From: Aurelia coerulea
Taxonomy: Eukaryota > Cnidaria > Scyphozoa > Semaeostomeae > Ulmaridae
Assembly (NCBI GenBank): GCA_039566865.1
Contig: CM076947.1
Coordinates: forward strand, 25,111,501 to 25,175,500
Direction of reading: 5' to 3'
DNA: 64,000 nucleotides
In this document: piece by piece, positions 24,101 through 34,140 of the stretch
Numbering within the stretch: position 1 is the first letter of the stretch
Layout: the number at the start of each line of letters is the position of its first letter
Made by a program: the position numbers and the translations under genes
Notes under the pieces: model-generated
The model's input: the letters and a program-made list of their open reading frames with translations, nothing else
Told to the model about the DNA's origin: nothing
Databases searched by the model: none

Positions 24101-27100
24101 TCATAGAAGTTTACACCCACTTTTTTAAAGATTTTCAAGATTTGAGCCCTTTGCTCTACAGGGTGTCCCAAAAAAATTGTGCCCCGTTTACCTGAAGATT
24201 GCGACAAAACGGCAAAAGATTCTCGCCAAACTTTTGCATGATGTTGCTCTTCAGATATTCAATTAAAGTTTGCAACCATTCCCGTAAAAATCCGTTGAAA
24301 AATGATGGAACTATGACCTTCAGAAGACCAAATTTGCCTGATGACTGAAACCAGCGGTCGGCCATTTTGTGTTGCTATTTTGCAGTGATAAGTATCTTCA
24401 CGTGAGGTAAAAAATAATTTTTGTGAGGTAAGAAATAGTGGAACTCTCCGAGGATTATTGGCATTTTCACGAGAGCTATGACATTGGAGGCTGTTGTTTC
24501 ATTTTCAATCCATGCAGCTATTTATCACTGCAAAATAGTAAGACAAAATGGCCGACCGCTGGTTTCAGTGATCGGGCAAATTTGGTCTCCTGAAGGTCAT
24601 AGCTCCATCATTTTTCAACGGATTTTCATGGGGATGGTAGCAAACTTTAATTGAACATCTGAAGAGCACCATAATGCAAAAGTTTGGCGAGAATCTCTTG
24701 CCGTTTTGTCGCAATCTTCAGACAAACGGGGCACAATTTTTTTGGACACCCTGTATAACACCATATATCGATCCAGACACTTTTGTCGAACAGCGAAAAG
24801 GTCTGTTGACATTTTGTACGAAGTATCTGGTAAAATTCGGAACGTGATAAATAATCGTGGAAGGAGGAAAAAGACAACAAACAGTAATTTTACATTTTCC
24901 TCAAATTGCAATAAAGAAAAACGGGATTTTATCTTATTTTTAGGGCAGTCCGCTCATTCTTTTCTGAAAGCCTTTCAAAATTCATTAAATTTCTTTTAAG
25001 CTTTCTCCTAATCATTTAATTAACAGTGACATCAATTCGATACAACATTGGGAAAATATTATTCGATCTCGGAAGATACAAGGTGTGTTTAAAATTAAAA
25101 TATTTTGATCAAATTTATGAAGCTGAAATATCTGCGTAATTGTTTGAACTTTAAGCATCCTTCAAATTGCTATTTCGTGTTTCATTGAACTCGGTGCGGT
25201 GAGAAGGGTCTCGTCAATTCCAAGGCTACGAGTGCTGGTGTTATGCTGGACTAGCCCAAGTCATCTTGGCAAGATGACTTGGGCAAGTCGAGTGTTATGC
25301 TGAAATTTGTCCAGTTCCTTTTACTTACGCATTCCTCCTTTTATCAAGACGTTGTGCATACCTGTTAACGTTAACATTGTTGGAGATACTAAAGTTTTTC
25401 CACACAGCTTCCAGTGTGTTATTATTTGCCTTTCCAATACTTTCTTATTGTAAGCTATCCAAATTCCCGCGAATGTTAGCAATAGACCTTTTAGTTATTC
25501 TAAAAAAGAGTCTGGATCGAGCGATATTTTTATACATTTTTGTACGCGACGCTCGATCGAGTGGCGTTAGAGCTTCTATCACTATTGTGCACATTCGAAA
25601 ATTATACAAATGGAGCAAAATATCGTTCGATTCTGATTCTTTTCACAATAGGCAAAATGTCTATTGAAGATCTAATTTGGGACAGCCTTTAGGACTACTG
25701 ACTGCTCTTTATTCTGTGTTGTTCCGTTTGTCACTTCTGCTTTGATTAAGCCAGAGTACTCAACTTAAAGACATCTTTGTTTTTTATGCAGGAATCAGCC
25801 ACCACATTTCACGACACCATTGATAAAATGCCAAATTCATACAGCCCTCATAGTATATACAATATGCTCGGTAAGATATTTCATTCTAATGATGTGTTGT
25901 CAATTTGAAGTAGCTACAATCTCTGCCAAAAGTCTTGAATAAAATTGCGTGTTTTTGCTCTCTCTCCCTTCCCCCTACAATATTGTTCTTTGTGCGATTA
26001 CGCAGTGGTTAAGGGCACGACAACGCTGCTGATTAGCTTTTCTTAATATCTGATGATCAAATTTTCGGACCAACATTGTTCAGGGGGCAGGGGGCGGTAT
26101 GAAAGAAAGAGTGAAGTGAAGCTTCCTGCTGTGTATTTTGGATGGTTAACCAGAGGAAAAAGCAGCAAAATGAAATTTTTTCAAGTTGTTTTGGCAAGGA
26201 TTTTACATAAATAATGCTTGGCTATCAGACTTTATATTCCTAAGCAACCATAGGCTCGTTTGTTCCCATTACACGTTTTCTTGGCGCAAAAATTCTGAAA
26301 TTGTGAACGGATGAAGAGTTTGTTTTAATTGTATGAAATTGTATGATGTTTATCAGACAATTTTTGCTCATTAAGCTACTGGGTGTCCCAAAAAGTACTC
26401 TTTCCTAAAAAGTCACCAAAAATCAATTATCAAACCTTTGATAAATTTTCTTTTTGACTTCTTTTGTCAATGACCCAAAAATATTTATATAATATATGAT
26501 AAAATGTTTGCTTTTGATACAACAAGCAACAAGGTAGAAAAATTACACGTTGGAAAATTTTATTTCATAAGAGATTGAAATTTTTCCCAATAATTCGGGG
26601 GCCCAAAATACCTAATTTTGTATAGCCTTGCCTTTTTTCCAATAATTCGGGGGTCCAAAATTACTTCTTTTGTAAGCCTATAACCTTGCCTTTTTTGCAA
26701 TAATTCGGGGGTCATAGTAATTTTGTAGAATCTATTTTCTTCCCCCGGTAGAATCTATTTTTTCCCCAAGTAGAATCTATTTTCTTCCCCAGGTAGAATC
26801 TATTTCTTCCCCCGGTAAAATATATTTTCTTCCCCAGGTAGAATCTATTTTCTTCCTCAGGTAGAATTTGTTTTTCTTCCTCCGGTAGAATTTGTTTTCT
26901 TCCTCGGGTAGAATTTGTTTTTCTTCCCCAGGAAGAATTTGTTTTCTTCCTCCGGTAGAATTTGTTTTTCTTCCCCAGGCAGAATTTGTTTTTCTTCCTC
27001 AGGTAGAATTTGTTTTTCTTCCTCAGGTAGAGTTTGTTTTTCTTCCTCAGGTAGAATTTGTTTTCTTCCTCCGGTAGAATTTGTTTTTCTTCCCCAGGTA

Positions 27101-30100
27101 GAATTTGTTTTTCTTCCCCAGGTAGAATCTATTTTCTTCCTCAGGTAGAATTTGTTTTCTTCCTCAGGTAGAATTTGTTTTTCTTCCCCCGGTAGAATCT
27201 ATTTTCTTCCCCAGGTAGAATCTATTTTCTTCCCCAGGTAGAATCTATTTTCTTCCTCAGGTAGAATCTATTTTCTTCCTCAGGTAGAATTTGTTTTCTT
27301 CCTCAGGTAGAATTTGTTTTCTTCCTCAGGTAGAATTTGTTTTCTTCCTCAGGTAGAATTTTTTTTTCTTCCTCAGGTAGAATTTGTTTTCTTCCCCAGG
27401 TAGAATCTATTTTCTTCCTCAGGTAGAATTTGTTTTCTTCCTCTGGTAGAATTTGTTTTCTTCCTCAGGTAGAATTTGTTTTTCTTCCCCCGGTAGAATC
27501 TATTTTCTTCCCCAGGTAGAATCTATTTTCTTCCCCAGGTAGAATCTATTTTCTTCCTCAGGTAGAATTTGTTTTCTTCCTCAGGTAGAATTTGTTTTCT
27601 TCCTCAGGTAGAATTTTTTTTCTTCCTCAGGTAGAATTTTTTTTCTTCCTCAGGTAGAATTTTTTTTTCTTCCTCAGGTAGAATTTGTTTTCCTTCCCCA
27701 GGTAGAATTTGTTTTTCTTCCTCAGGTAGAATTTGTTTTTCTTCCTCGGGTAGAATTTGTTTTTCTTCCTCAGGTAGAATTTGTTTTTCTTCCTCGGGTA
27801 GAATTTGTTTTTCTTCCTCAGGTAGAATTTGTTTTCTTCCCCAGGTAGATTTTGTTTTTCTTCCTCAGGTAGAATTTGTTTTTCTTCCTAAGGTAGAATT
27901 TGTTTTTCTTCCCCAGGTAGAATTTGTTTTCTTCCCCAGGTAGAATTTGTTTTTCTTCCCCAGGTAGAATTTTTTTTTCTTCCCCAGGTAGAATTTGTTT
28001 TCTTCCTCAGGTAGAATTTTTTTTTCTTCCTCAGGTAGAATTTGTGTTTGTTCCCCAGGTAGAATTTGTTTTTCTTCCTCAGGTAGAATTTGTTTTTCTT
28101 CCTCAGGTAGAATTTGTTTTTCTTCCTCAGGTAGAATTTGTTTTTCTTCCTCAGGTAGAATTTGTTTTTCTTCCCCAGGTAGAATCTATTTTCTTCCCCC
28201 GGTAGAATCTATTTTCTTCCCCCGGTAGAATCTATTTTCTTCCCCAGGTAGAATCTATTTTCTTCCCCAGGTAGAATCTATTTTCTTCCCCAAGTAGAAT
28301 CTATTTTCTTCCCCCGGTAGAATCTATTTTCTTCCCCAGGTAGAATCTATTTTCTTCCCCAGGTAGAATCTATTTTCTTCCCCAGGTAGAATCTATTTTC
28401 TTCCTCCGGTAGAATCTATTTTCTTCCCCCGGTAGAATCTATTTTCTTTCCCAGGTAGAATCTATTTTCATTCTATTTTCAATCATGTCAATCTCCACTT
28501 TAGGCCAGGCGTATTCATATCTTGGAAATAGAAACGAAGCTGAGTCATGGTATCAGAAATCATTGCATGCAAACAGTACCCATGTTCCTGCTCATTTGAC
28601 GTTTGCCAGACATTTGGCTGCCATGGTAATTTTTCTCTTTCTATATTTCATAGATTTTTCAAAAATCTGTATGATCAAAGAGCAAAAAGTTTTCTTTCAA
28701 ATCCGATAATAAAAATAGCCATGCATTAAGAACTCGCCGCAAATAGTCTATATGCTAATGTTTTTCCTGGAAATTCGTCCAGGCAAAGTTACTTACTGGA
28801 CTTGATCTTTTTATAGGGTAATCATGAAGGAGCCGAAGAGTGGTTTACCAAAGCATTAAAACTACAACCCAGCAACTCAGATTCTCATTTTCATTATTGT
28901 AAGTATTGCTTCATATGTTATAGGGTCTACTGGGGGAAAAATAGGTAAGCTTGGGGTAAAATGGGTAAGGCAAAAATGTGAATGACCCATATGCAAATCT
29001 TCAGATACAGATTGTCTCAACTACATCTCTTAGAACTACCCTTCTTGAAGTATTGAATATTGATTTATCAGTCCTCATGAATTGACATTTTTCGGCAATC
29101 AACATTACTCATTTTCTCTCTGCCTACCATGTTACCCCTGCAGACCCTATCTTATTGTTCAGTGAAACCTTTCTGCTGAATAAACAACATACTAGCAAGT
29201 CATATTTGTTTAAAATCCATAAAGCTTCCGGTCTGAAATGGAGACTGTATTTGTGTTTTATTTCAGCCCTTTCTTGGGCCTTCTTTCCTTCCACTGCTGA
29301 AACTGATATGGCGTTATTTCTATGCAATGGGGGGCTGTAATATGTAGTTGTCGATTCTTTTCTGAAACCTATATGTTGAGTGCATTACTACGGGTTCCTT
29401 TATTGCTACACATGTTTAATGATAACCTTGTATTAAGGTGTATTTCTATGAATAAAATTGAATTGAATTGAATGGAATGAATATAAGATCTGTGTTATTT
29501 AAATTATTAAGTAACGTTTCACTTCAATTTTAGCGGAGTTCCTTCTAGCAAGAAATCGTCAACAAGAGGCTCTCGCTGAAATGGAAGTTGCTGTTAATTT
29601 GAATCCAAATGAAGTAGATTTGGTACTTTTTACTGCTTCGCACTTTAGGTATGTTGAGTGCATTTTCGTGATTTTGTAATGTTTTAAAGGCTTGCAGCTT
29701 GCCATCGCTATGAAATTGCACTTACTCGACGTATACATGCGACGTTTTCATGTTTTCTGGACCAGTATAGTAGTTACAGAGACAATTATCAGAATATCCA
29801 AGAGGGAAGAAAGTAGAAAACACACTGATCTGTAGCTCCTTTGATTAATTGACTATCAAATGCATCATTAACAAGTTTAAGCTTCACATCAGTAACCCCG
29901 AGAAAGCTCTTTTGATCCTCATCATTGGCTAATTTTGAAATGGACGCATTCTTTATATGCTCGTTGCTTGCATCTTGCATCATGTTTGAAGACTTGTTGT
30001 GACCAGTGTAAGAAGAAAAAACAACCATTTCTTTTGTCATTTTTTGACACTTTTAAAAAATTCTTGTTTTTTTCTTCGTATTTTTGTTATTTTTGTTGTT

Positions 30101-32354
30101 TCTGTCTTTGCATTTGCTTTAAAAGTACAATTATGATCCTTGATTCTTGAATTTGTCGAATACCGTCGATCTTTGCAGTTTATTGCTGTTCGTTCTTTTG
30201 GATGATTTTCATTCCTTGTTTCCTTTAGGGAGGCTAAGATGTACAACAAAGCAGAAATATTGTACAGGAAAGCAATCAAACTGAAACCAAATGTAAGTGT
30301 CTTAAAATTTCCAATTGTTTTATCAAGATTTTTATCTAATAGACCTCTTAGCTTTTCTCTAAAAGAGTCTGGATTGAGCGATATTTTTATACATTTGTAT
30401 TCGTGAGATTCGATTGAGTGGCGTTGAAGCTTTTTTACTCTTGTGCACATTCGAAAATTCTACAAATTGTATCAAAATATTGTTCTATTCGGACTCTGTT
30501 TCAGAATAGCTAAAAGATCTATTTGCTACTTTATGGCATAGAAACGTGCAATGGTGAAAAGGTTGCAGATTTACAACAAAGGACACTATGCCTCAATTTA
30601 GAGGCAAAAAACGTAGTGACCCAATTTGGTCCACTCTTGCCCATTTTCCACGTCACCTTGCCATACTGGGCAGAACCATACTTTTTACCATACTTTTCCA
30701 TGTCACCTCACCATACCAGGTAAACTGAAGAGACCTTCGCATGTTTGGAAAGTCATTATGTGGAGAATACTTGAGGTATTGAAATTAATCAAAGTTTAAT
30801 TGATAGGCGAAAGGCTGAAGTATATTTTTGTAATGTCTCCCCTATTTTCTGAGCATAGTAGATAAAGGAAAAACTGAATTTATGAAAGTTCCTTCACTTC
30901 AAATCGAATGAAAAGGGATAAAGATATACCCCGAGGAGCAAACGGCTCTGACTATCCCGATGCCATTTAGACATGGAGCTAAAAAAGAAGTTTAGTTGAT
31001 AGGCGAAAGGCTGAAGTATTTTTTGTGATGTGTCCTCTATTTTTCTGAGCATTGTAAATAAAGAAAAACTTCAATTTATGAAATGATGAAAAAATTTCTT
31101 CACTTCAAAATGAATAAAAAATGGAGAAGTAATACAAACACATTTCATTTCTCTCAAGTTTTAGAAAGTAATTTTTAGATCACATAGACATATCAGATCA
31201 TATTATGTCATTGCTTTTATTTTTGTAAAGATTTGATTATTTGTTCATGAGCTGAAATAGATATGCTTGAGTGGGGAGATTGTTATAATTTTTACTGAGG
31301 GTTTCAGGCCCCTTTTCACGCATGTTGAAGTTGCAGAATTTTCGTAGATTAAATTTTACCTATATTTGCTATATTTACAATTTTCAGAAAAATAGAAGGA
31401 AAATCGCGCAAATACTTCAGCCTTTCAGGTATCAACCAACCTTTCATTGATTTCATTATCTCAAGTATTCTCCGCATTACGAGTTTTCAAACATGTGAAA
31501 TTCTTTTTTGGTCTACCCGTTATAAACAAGGGCAGATTTTGTAATACATCAGAGACAGTTGCGTTTGATTGACACCTCAATTCAAAGCGACTAGCGACTG
31601 CAGACAAAGGAAATTCTCTCAACCAGTAATTCAATACAAACAAAGCCTCAAACGTTTCCTCGAAACTATTAGGGCAATCTCTCGCCTTGTGCAAGCGAAA
31701 GGTGATTTTTAAGAGACGTTATGTACTTTTAACGAAATAAGAAGGATGAATCTAAAGTTCTGTCTGGCGGCTGGTGTTTAGTTCATCCAGAGGCCGAGCA
31801 GAAGGCGTTGTAATTATCGCATATTTAGGGCTTAAATGGAATGATTACAAAGCAGCTCCTGACTTAAACAAATAAAATCCGTCAGACAAAACTTTAGATT
31901 TACCCCTCTTTTTTCGATATAAGCACGTAACTCCTCTTAAAAACCACTTCTCGTCTGCACAAGGCAAGAGTTTGCCCTGCTAGTTTCGGGGAAACTTTTG
32001 CGGCTTTGTTTGTTTTGAATTACTGGCTGAGAGAATTTCCTTTGTCTGCAGTCGCTTATCGCTTTGAATTGAGGTGTCAATCAAAGTAACTGATGCTATT
32101 GTGTTACAAAATCTGTTCTTGTTCCCGTTATAACATAATGACAAATATTCTGTCAAATGTTAATGTTTTCATTTTACTTCTCCCTTCAGGTTCCTAGCCA
32201 TCACATGAATCTTGGTGCATTATTCCACCTTACGGGGAGGCTTGATGAAGCTGAGGTCAGCTACTTAGAGGCGTTGCGACTGAAGCCTGATGATGATTTA
32301 ACACAGAACAATCTACGTAAGCTAAGATCGATAAAAGCTCGAACTATTTCCTGA
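9145..32354 (+). CDS. TMTC2: TMTC2-like transmembrane O-mannosyltransferase with TPRs (5'-incomplete, 15 exons)
   Basis: Coding exons: 9145-9452, 10892-11175, 12077-13467, 13888-13916, 18762-18876, 19997-20082, 21556-21617, 22589-22655, 25027-25082, 25792-25870, 28504-28625, 28817-28898, 29534-29648, 30229-30292, 32190-32354. All junctions are GT-AG, and together they give one open frame of 1,007 residues plus stop. The family signatures GTPLSHSGSHKSYRPL and LNPLGYHLVNVLLHAVN come first, then VAGIVGRADVASGL. The DUF1736 region (about residues 232-310, with SFDWSMDAVPL) follows, then PATNLLFYVGFVIAERILYI and eight to ten TPRs from about residue 670 to the end (…LRLKPDDDLTQNNLRKL). Known for the family: ER-membrane proteins with lumenal TPRs that O-mannosylate cadherins; TMTC2 is also linked to ER calcium handling. 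About 30 N-terminal residues (first helix and the acidic DD motif) are missing. It is longer than the roughly 840-residue vertebrate protein mainly because of a KQNG-repeat loop. AATAAA signals lie at 32460 and 33411. Confidence 0.93.
9594..10055. mobile_element. Inverted-repeat MITE rich in GGATCA / TGATCC
   Basis: The left side has CGTTTACACGGTAGCG and the right side has the complementary CTCGTGTAAACGGG and ATCCGCTACG. The interior repeats TAGCGGATCA and its complement many times on both strands. It lies in the intron after the first recognised TMTC2 exon. Boundaries are approximate and no clear target duplication was seen. Confidence 0.5.
11176..12076 (+). other. TMTC2 intron without recognisable features
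   Basis: The donor GTAAGT follows codon AAT, and the acceptor is a pyrimidine tract ending CACACAG. A C-run lies near 11312. I saw no RNA gene, transposon ends or extra exon. Confidence 0.6.
12640..12890 (+). repeat. In-frame KQNG(L/I/Q)(G/D) repeat inside TMTC2
   Basis: An 18-bp unit (6 codons, for example KQNGLG) is repeated about a dozen times in frame, at about residues 385-465, in the hydrophilic loop before the PATNLLFYVGF helix. A 72-bp block is duplicated exactly, starting at 12728 and again at 12800. The insert is rich in Lys, Gln, Asn and Gly and is predicted to be disordered. Two minus-strand open frames over it (Cys-Leu-Gly-His-Phe repeats) are shadows of the repeat. Confidence 0.93.
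13534..13745. repeat. Dispersed repeat with CCCGGGCATTTGAC motif, copy 1
   Basis: The sequence starting GTCTCGTTTAATTCCTACC, with GGGACACCC and repeated GGGCATTTGAC or GGGCATTTGT segments, resembles 38876-39133 and 45397-45662. The right terminus is unclear. A short TAGGGTTAGGGTTAGG run follows at 13762-13785. Confidence 0.5.
13917..15340 (+). other. 5' part of the 4.8-kb TMTC2 intron, mostly featureless
   Basis: This is the first 1.4 kb of the intron between the 29-nt exon (ending 13916) and the exon at 18762. It is AT-rich. I found no transposon ends, RNA gene or additional TPR exon; the frame on either side joins without needing one. Confidence 0.5.
15726..16330. mobile_element. Inner TA-flanked MITE inserted into the minisatellite
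   Basis: A 605-bp element with ends CCGGGTGCGCCAAAATAAAC and GTTTATTTTGGCGCACCCGG. It is flanked by TA at 15724-15725 and 16331-16332. The left flank ends in …TCCTCCGGTA and the right flank starts TAGAATTTG…, so the target was the TA inside one CCGGTAGAATTT minisatellite unit. It belongs to the same family as the outer element. Confidence 0.88.
16931..17747 (+). repeat. 429-bp higher-order duplication within the minisatellite
   Basis: Rare unit variants recur in the same order 429 bp apart. GAATTTGCTTTTC is at 16933 and 17362, the TATGTTTC variant follows each, and GAATTGGTTTTTTTCC is at 17292 and 17721. The two blocks are about 18 units each and nearly identical, indicating a recent unequal exchange or replication slip. 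Confidence 0.85.
18669..18727 (+). repeat. (TTCG)n(TTTG)n microsatellite
   Basis: About five TTCG units pass into about eight TTTG units. The tract ends about 35 bp before the acceptor of the exon at 18762, so it lies where the branch point and pyrimidine tract are expected. Confidence 0.95.
19048..19481. mobile_element. MITE with AGAGGCCCTTTACATGA ends
   Basis: The terminal inverted repeats are AGAGGCCCTTTACATGA on the left and TCATGTAAAGGGCCTCT on the right. The interior holds many copies of AACCCGTGTTGAG and its complement, giving strong self-pairing. It is inserted near the left end of an older fold-back element. Confidence 0.8.
19591..19663. repeat. 73-bp palindromic mini-element
   Basis: TGGGTACCAGACTCT at the left pairs with AGAGTCTGGTACCCA at the right, with a further ATAAAATGC / (C)ATTTTATGC pairing inside. 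It interrupts the fold-back sequence and is probably a very short MITE. Confidence 0.7.
20809..21523. mobile_element. Nested inverted-repeat cluster
   Basis: CACGGGCGACGTGAAGATCA (20809) is mirrored by TGATCTTCACGTCGCCCGTG (ending 21523). Within it a second inverted pair runs from GTTGGCCTT (20832) to AGGCCAAC (about 20988), with arms containing GTCCGTTATGGCC and GGCCATAACGGAC. A separate MITE occupies about 20996-21488. This is at least two layers of insertion in one TMTC2 intron. Confidence 0.65.
20996..21488. mobile_element. MITE family with TAGGGCTCAAATCTT ends, copy 1
   Basis: The ends TAGGGCTCACATCTTTTAAA and TTTAAAGATTTGAAAG…GAGCCCTA are inverted repeats, with TA at both borders. The arms also mirror each other further in, at TTCTTTGAATAAATGG and CCATTC…AAAGAAAAATGG. 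Related copies are at 23646 and 44883. Confidence 0.7.
22914..23511. mobile_element. Fold-back (Mutator-like) MITE, full-length copy A
   Basis: A 598-bp element starting AACAAGGACAGATTTTGTAA and ending CAAAATCTGCCCTTGTT. The arms pair over roughly 200 bp or more at each end. No matching 9-bp flanks are visible for this copy. Peptide-like frames in the right arm (…FALNYWLREFPLS… type) recur in every copy and are repeat translation only. Confidence 0.85.
23646..24150. mobile_element. TAGGGCTC MITE, copy 2
   Basis: Inverted ends TAGGGCTCAAATCTTTGAAA and AAGATTTTCAAGATTTGAGCCC match copies 1 and 3. The interior matches copy 1 (GGCGGCATTTATTAAGTTTG against GGCAGCATTTATTAAATTTG). Its right end lies 8 bp from the next element. 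Confidence 0.7.
24159..24753. mobile_element. CAGGGTGTCCCAAAA mariner-type MITE, copy 1
   Basis: The terminal repeats CAGGGTGTCCCAAAAAAATT and AATTTTTTTGGACACCCTG are flanked by TA at 24157-24158 and 24754-24755. The arms continue to pair for well over 100 bp (GATTGCGACAAAACGGCAA opposite TTGCCGTTTTGTCGCAATC). The 595-bp element has no transposase frame. Confidence 0.85.
25254..25282. repeat. Hairpin with CCCAAGTCATCTTG arms
   Basis: CCCAAGTCATCTTG and CAAGATGACTTGGG form an almost uninterrupted 29-bp palindrome, flanked on both sides by GTGTTATGCTG. It is related to the GACTTGGGCAAGTC repeats at 43097-43333, 45944 and 55990. Confidence 0.7.
26379..26600. mobile_element. CTGGGTGTCCCAAAA mariner-type MITE, left half only
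   Basis: The left end CTGGGTGTCCCAAAAAGTAC follows TA (26377-26378), as in the family at 24159, 46043, 50593 and 59763. The interior resembles the 46043 copy (AGTACTC…, TGATCAAA/GATAAA-type segments). No right end was found; the region runs into short repeats and then the second minisatellite. Confidence 0.55.
26580..26720 (+). repeat. Three degenerate units of about 60 bp before the minisatellite
   Basis: CAATAATTCGGGGG(C/T)C is repeated three times (about 26588, 26638 and 26697), with CCTTGCCTTTTTTCC between. The last unit passes directly into TAGAATCTATTTTCTTCCCC of the minisatellite. Confidence 0.75.
26723..28470 (+). repeat. Second minisatellite array (22-24 bp units), about 75 units
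   Basis: Two related unit types are mixed: GGTAGAATCTATTTTCTTCC(CCCA) and GGTAGAATTTGTTTTTCTTC(CTCA). The long homogeneous run of the CTATTTTC type is at the 3' end. Most units end in CAG directly before GTAGAA. It has the same orientation relative to TMTC2 transcription as the first array. The last unit stops about 30 bp before the exon at 28504. Confidence 0.95.
28923..29147. mobile_element. Short MITE with GGGTCTAC ends
   Basis: The ends GGGTCTACTGGGGG and CCCCTGCAGACCC are imperfect inverted repeats flanked by TA. They continue inward as AAAATGGGTAAGG and CCTACCATGTTAC. The element is 225 bp, in the intron between the exons at 28898 and 29534. A (GAATT)n tail at 29455-29480 follows and may be the 3' end of a retroelement. 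Confidence 0.6.
31525..32123. mobile_element. Fold-back (Mutator-like) MITE, copy B with 9-bp TSD
   Basis: A 599-bp element starting AACAAGGGCAGATTTTGTAA and ending CAAAATCTGTTCTTGTT. The flanks are perfect 9-bp duplicates, CCCGTTATA at 31516-31524 and 32124-32132. It ends 57 bp upstream of the last TMTC2 exon. Confidence 0.92.
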
Positions 32355-33720
32355 GTATTTGTATGAATATTTTTGTCGAGTCAAGATAGAGTTGCAAGGA
32401 ACAGATGATGAATCAACGGACGGTCAGGCTAAAAATGGCGTCAGGGAACTTTTCATCAGAATAAATGGACCAGTCACATCAATCAAAATTCTTTCAAACG
32501 CAAAGGACCATGGTAAAATATCCCATGATGCCATCTTTAGCTCAATCGTCTGTCAACTCAGACTTTACCTTGCCTAGCTAGTAATTATTTGAAACAGTGA
32601 AATTTCTTCCGAGGGGGTGGTACTAAATAGTGTACACTGAAATATAGGTCTCCCTTGGAGGGTTAGGTTCGAGCTGCCGCCAGGTTCCCTAGGCCCAATG
32701 ATAGATTTGCAAGCAAGATTCGTTTCGTTCGGCATTTATTTGTTCACAAGCCTGGACGGTTTTCACGGAAGCCTATTTTTAGCTGATTGGGTGACAACGA
32801 AAGACGCTAATCGTGACACGAAGCATAGGGCATCTCTATCAAGCTTTGATATAAAACTGTTCTTCTCGGCATTCGTATGGATATAGAATTCCAGACTGAC
32901 TTAGATGTTGAGCATACTGTAGGTTGCCAAAGTCTTTAGTTTGATTGATGATATAGGTGTATATCGTAGTTTTATAGTTTTTTATAAATTTGTATGTAGA
33001 TTAAGCACCAAACGCTCACATTCTATTTTTGTAGCTATGCAAAAATCTAGGCTTCTAAATTTAATGACTCTTGGGTTAGCTCCCTCATTAGACTCCCAAA
33101 AACGATTTGGTTTCTTTAGAAACAGTGATACGACTTTCACCATATAAGAAACTTGGATCGGCACTTTGTACTAAAAGTTTCTCAATTTCGCATGAAGATT
33201 GCGAGGTTTTAGTAGCAAAAGTTCCTTGATCTTTTTTAGGACCTAAAATTGCGTTATGGTTCGAAGTTGAGCCTTCTTATTGACAAAGGGCTTGTATTTT
33301 GCATTGATATTGTCACCATGAATAAGCCATGCACATTAAGGAAAAAATTTACCAATTTCTTGCAGTCAAAAGTTAAAAAAAGATGAAGGTAGCTTTGCTA
33401 GAGAGACATAAATAAAATAGACACACAAAAATAAAAGTTTAGTGTTTCTTAATTGTTCTTGAACGTAGTACTAGAGTTTCTTAAATTTTTGGTCATCGTA
33501 GTACTAGTTTCTTGTAAACCAGTTTCTTATACAAAAAACGTGTATACTCCTATCGACTTCGATACTACAGTTGTCAGAAAGCCTTCATTATATAATAATA
33601 ATCATCATCATAACCTAACACAATGAAACTAATATAAAATACAATAACAATATTGTGAAATAAGATAAGAAAGAACTGAACTAAAATGAGTCAAATAGAA
33701 CTGCGGTGAAAAATGTAGAA
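32355..33720 (+). other. TMTC2 3' UTR and downstream sequence
   Basis: It follows the TGA at 32352-32354. Possible poly(A) signals are AATAAA at 32460 and 33411. No coding similarity was seen. Confidence 0.5.
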
Positions 33721-33779
33721 CAAAACTTGTACTAGATATAGGCACGTATACTAGGCTCGTTGCGATTGTTCGAGTTTAT

Positions 33780-34080
33780 GATGACTCCAAAAGGCTTTGT
33801 TCACGAAGGTTCTTCGCTTTGAATAGGAACCTAGTTAAAGACTCTGTCTTAGGAAGTGTTCGGCATGACATGACTTCTTTGAACTAGTTTGTTAGGTCCT
33901 TATCAATAAGGGAAATCGTGATTTCAGGAAATTTAAGCATCATTTCGTCCCTTATCTGTGCATATTTATTGCATCTAAATAGAAAGTGTGTTTCGTCCGC
34001 AACATCTTGTGAGTCGCAGTGTTTGCACAATCTGTTGTGAAGGCTTAGATTTTTGTATCTTCCTATCTCATTATGAATAA
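33780..34080 (-). pseudogene. LINE ORF C-terminal fragment with CCHC-type motif
   Basis: The minus strand from about 34075 reads EIGRYKNLSLHNRLCKHC, then DSQDVADETHFLFRC, then NKYAQIRDEM. This has the Cys-x2-Cys … His-x4-Cys spacing seen after the reverse transcriptase in some animal non-LTR elements. One stop interrupts it after …DKDLTN, and the frame then resumes with FKEVMSCRTLP. No RT domain is attached, so it is a dead fragment. Confidence 0.6.
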
Positions 34081-34140
34081 AACTTAGTGTCTATATGAGC
34101 AATAAAATCTGCATTATTTTCTTAAAATTCAGCAAAGTCG

